From Campylobacteraceae bacterium (GTDB lineage: Bacteria > Campylobacterota > Campylobacteria > Campylobacterales > Campylobacteraceae): a DNA stretch of 7,779 bases. Of the stretch, positions 6,204 to 7,779 are shown in pieces (position 1 is the first letter of the stretch; the number at the start of each line of letters is the position of its first letter). The DNA is taken from contig JAIRQK010000012.1 of assembly GCA_031256525.1 (NCBI GenBank), forward strand, positions 1 through 7,779. Reading direction: 5' to 3'. The position numbers and the translations under genes were made by a program. A model generated the notes under the pieces. That model saw only the letters and a list, made by a program, of their open reading frames with translations. It did no database searches and was not told where the DNA came from.

Positions 6204-6289
6204 CGATGTATTATAATGACTGGGAGCTGTTAATTTAACTAAACATCGAATTAACTTAGGCTACTACCAGTCGTGTAGTTTTTACTACA
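6204..6289 (+). other. Structured spacer: large imperfect inverted repeat, second hairpin, possible pseudoknot
   Basis: Between tRNA-Gly and the second tRNA-Thr, three collinear stems stack into one long hairpin. They are GACTGG (6218-6223) with CCAGTC (6267-6272), AGC (6225-6227) with GCT (6260-6262), and GTTAATT (6229-6235) with AATTAAC (6249-6255). The apical loop (6236-6248) contains ACATCG (6243-6248), which is exactly complementary to CGATGT at 6204-6209 just upstream, allowing a six-pair pseudoknot. A second hairpin follows directly: TGTAGT (6274-6279), loop TTTT, ACTACA (6284-6289). No T run follows it, so this is not a classical terminator. A perfect TATAAT at 6212-6217 lies at its left shoulder but has no good -35. 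It could be an RNase processing or termination structure, a small RNA, or a protein-binding site. Confidence 0.55.
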
Positions 6290-6324
6290 TTAAAAAATTA
6301 ATACTTTCATTAACATAATTTGTG

Positions 6325-6330
6325 TATAAT
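6325..6330 (+). promoter_or_regulatory. Probable -10 of a second promoter, for tRNA-Thr(GGU) and tuf
   Basis: A perfect TATAAT at 6325-6330 is preceded by TGTG (6321-6324), giving start sites near 6337, about 27 bases before the tRNA. The region 17 bases upstream (TACTTT) is a poor -35, as is common in Campylobacterota. TTGACA at 6338-6343 looks like a -35 but has no -10 at the right distance, because that place is the tRNA itself. A separate promoter here would free tuf from dependence on the first three tRNAs. Confidence 0.55.
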
Positions 6331-6363
6331 CACGGTTTTGACACTTAATTTAATATGACCGCT

Positions 6364-6438
<75 letters not shown>

Positions 6439-6441
6439 TTC

Positions 6442-6466
6442 ACATAAAAGAGTTGTTTTTTTATGT
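6442..6466 (+). other. Hairpin between tRNA-Thr and tuf, possible processing site
   Basis: ACATAAAA (6442-6449) pairs perfectly with TTTTATGT (6459-6466) around a nine-base loop, three bases after the tRNA CCA. It lacks G-C strength and a trailing T run, so it is unlikely to terminate. A stem just after a tRNA in a tRNA-mRNA transcript could guide cleavage separating the tRNA from the tuf message. Confidence 0.4.
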
Positions 6467-6523
6467 AAATTTAGTTTTATATTAAGATGGTCATTAAAGT
6501 TTTTTAAAAATTAAACCTAATAC

Positions 6524-6528
6524 GGAGG
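6524..6528 (+). promoter_or_regulatory. tuf ribosome binding site
   Basis: GGAGG lies eight bases before the ATG at 6537. This is a full anti-16S match, fitting the very high translation rate expected for EF-Tu. Confidence 0.9.
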
Positions 6529-6536
6529 ATTTTAAG

Positions 6537-7736
6537 ATGGCTAAAGAAAAATTTGAGAGAACTAAGCCACATGTAAACATTGGTACTATTGGTCACGTTG
6601 ACCATGGTAAAACTACTCTTACAGCTGCAATTTCAGGTGTTTTATCACTAAAAGGTCTTGCAGAGATGAGAGATTACGATAATATCGATAATGCTCCTGA
6701 AGAGAAAGAGCGTGGTATTACTATCGCAACTTCACACATTGAGTATGAAACAGAAAAGAGACATTATGCTCACGTTGACTGTCCGGGTCACGCTGACTAT
6801 GTTAAAAATATGATTACTGGTGCTGCTCAAATGGATGGTGCTATACTTGTTGTTGCTGCAACTGATGGTCCTATGGCACAAACAAAAGAGCATATCTTAC
6901 TTGCTCGTCAAGTAGGTGTTCCATACATCGTTGTATTTATGAACAAAGCTGATATGGTTGATGATGCTGAACTTTTAGAGTTAGTTGAAATGGAAATTCG
7001 TGAGCTGTTGAGTAAATATGATTTCCCAGGCGATGACACTCCAATAGTTGCAGGTTCTGCACTTAGAGCTCTTGAAGAAGCTAAAGCTGGTAAAATCGGC
7101 GAGTGGGGCGAAAAAGTTTTAAAATTAATGGAAGAAGTTGATAGCTTTATCCCAACTCCAGCTCGTGATATTGATAAAGATTTCCTAATGCCAGTTGAAG
7201 ATGTTTTTTCAATTTCAGGTAGAGGTACAGTTGTTACAGGTCGTATCGAAAAAGGTGTTGTTAAAATCGGTGATTCAATTGAAATCGTTGGTATTAAAGC
7301 AACTCAAACAACAACAGTTACTGGCGTTGAAATGTTTAGAAAAGAGATGACTCAAGGTGAGGCAGGCGATAACTGCGGTATCCTTTTAAGAGGTACTAAA
7401 AAAGAAGATGTTGAACGTGGTATGGTACTTTGTAAGCCAAAATCAATCACTCCTCATACAGAGTTTGAAGGCGAAGTTTATATCTTAGCTAAAGATGAGG
7501 GTGGAAGACACACTCCTTTCTTTAATAACTATAGACCGCAGTTTTATGTAAGAACAACAGACGTTACAGGTTCAATTACCCTTGCTGAGGGAACTGAAAT
7601 GGTTATGCCTGGTGATAATGTTAAAATTAAAGTTACTTTAATCAATCCAATTGCGCTTGAAGAAGGAACAAGATTTGCTATTCGTGAGGGTGGTAGAACT
7701 GTTGGTTCAGGTGTTGTTTCTAAAATAATTAAATAA
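6537..7736 (+). CDS. tuf: Elongation factor Tu
   Basis: The 399-residue GTPase carries aminoacyl-tRNA to the ribosomal A site. The G domain shows G1 GHVDHGKT (19-26), the switch-I RGIT (59-62), G3 DCPGH (81-85, H85 being the catalytic histidine), G4 NKAD (136-139) and G5 SAL (174-176). Domains 2 and 3 follow, with [13 protein letters not shown] in domain 2 and the C-terminal block [16 protein letters not shown]. Length and domain order are those of a complete bacterial EF-Tu. NKAD instead of the more usual NKCD fits Campylobacterota. The start is fixed by the GGAGG site and the invariant MAKEKF N-terminus. It is preceded by the tRNA cluster and closed by a strong terminator. Whether a second tuf copy exists cannot be seen here. 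Confidence 0.99.
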   Translation: MAKEKFERTKPHVNIGTIGHVDHGKTTLTAAISGVLSLKGLAEMRDYDNIDNAPEEKERGITIATSHIEYETEKRHYAHVDCPGHADYVKNMITGAAQMDGAILVVAATDGPMAQTKEHILLARQVGVPYIVVFMNKADMVDDAELLELVEMEIRELLSKYDFPGDDTPIVAGSALRALEEAKAGKIGEWGEKVLKLMEEVDSFIPTPARDIDKDFLMPVEDVFSISGRGTVVTGRIEKGVVKIGDSIEIVGIKATQTTTVTGVEMFRKEMTQGEAGDNCGILLRGTKKEDVERGMVLCKPKSITPHTEFEGEVYILAKDEGGRHTPFFNNYRPQFYVRTTDVTGSITLAEGTEMVMPGDNVKIKVTLINPIALEEGTRFAIREGGRTVGSGVVSKIIK

Positions 7737-7740
7737 CTAT

Positions 7741-7769
7741 TGTAGGGGGATTATCCCCTTACATTTTTT
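7741..7769 (+). terminator. Rho-independent terminator after tuf
   Basis: A ten-pair stem, TGTAGGGGGA (7741-7750) with TCCCCTTACA (7754-7763), includes one G-U pair and closes a three-base loop TTA. Six T residues follow at 7764-7769. It begins four bases after the tuf stop codon. The stem is strong and the geometry textbook, and it is the only convincing terminator in the window. Confidence 0.92.
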
Positions 7770-7772
7770 AGT

Positions 7773-7776
7773 GAGG
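7773..7776 (+). promoter_or_regulatory. Possible ribosome binding site of the next gene
   Basis: GAGG at 7773-7776 falls just after the terminator, three bases from the window edge. In many Campylobacterota tuf is followed closely by rpmG and secE, so this may be the Shine-Dalgarno of a downstream gene that is not visible here. Confidence 0.3.
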
Positions 7777-7779
7777 TAT

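Noticed and set aside
6338..6343. TTGACA as a -35 for tRNA-Thr(GGU)
   Set aside because: A -10 at 16-18 bases would fall at the start of the tRNA gene, where no -10-like sequence exists.

Overview
The window is AT-rich bacterial DNA that looks like chromosome from the Campylobacterota (epsilonproteobacteria), most probably a Sulfurimonas-like organism. The clues are the EF-Tu sequence (NKAD in the G4 motif, SHIEYET after the switch-I region), the very low GC, the short intergenic spaces, and the YaaA homologue that begins MKILFSPSETK. The genus assignment is recognition from memory, not a search result.

Layout: (1) Positions 1-363 hold no complete gene. A 15-base T run lies at 10-24. Read on the minus strand, it falls inside a short open frame that starts at 49 and leaves the window. 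The rest is a leader-like stretch with nested inverted repeats. (2) 364-924 (-) encodes a small lipoprotein of unknown function. (3) 1086-1823 (-) encodes a YaaA/UPF0246 protein with a TTG start set by a strong Shine-Dalgarno. (4) Divergent from it, across 79 bases, 1903-5796 (+) encodes a 1297-residue single-chain restriction-modification enzyme. It has an N-terminal PD-(D/E)XK nuclease, a helical linker, a gamma-class N6-adenine methyltransferase (NPPW) and a C-terminal target-recognition region. (5) 5847-6438 is a stable-RNA cluster: a consensus promoter, then tRNA-Thr(UGU), tRNA-Tyr(GUA), tRNA-Gly(UCC), a 168-base spacer with a large inverted repeat and a new promoter, then tRNA-Thr(GGU). 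(6) 6537-7736 (+) is tuf (EF-Tu), followed by a strong rho-independent terminator.

The right third is housekeeping translation machinery. Its gene order, Thr-Tyr-Gly-Thr-tuf, matches the thrU-tyrU-glyT-thrT-tufB operon of E. coli, but here the tRNA run is interrupted by a structured spacer. The left two thirds are accessory in character: a stand-alone modification/restriction enzyme, a stress-related DNA-binding-family gene and an orphan lipoprotein. No partner genes of a multi-gene defence system (BREX, DISARM, type I) are present, so the restriction enzyme reads as self-contained. The most promising unexplained structures are the inverted repeat between tRNA-Gly and tRNA-Thr, which has a possible pseudoknot, and the repeat-rich leader with a homopolymer tract at the left edge.
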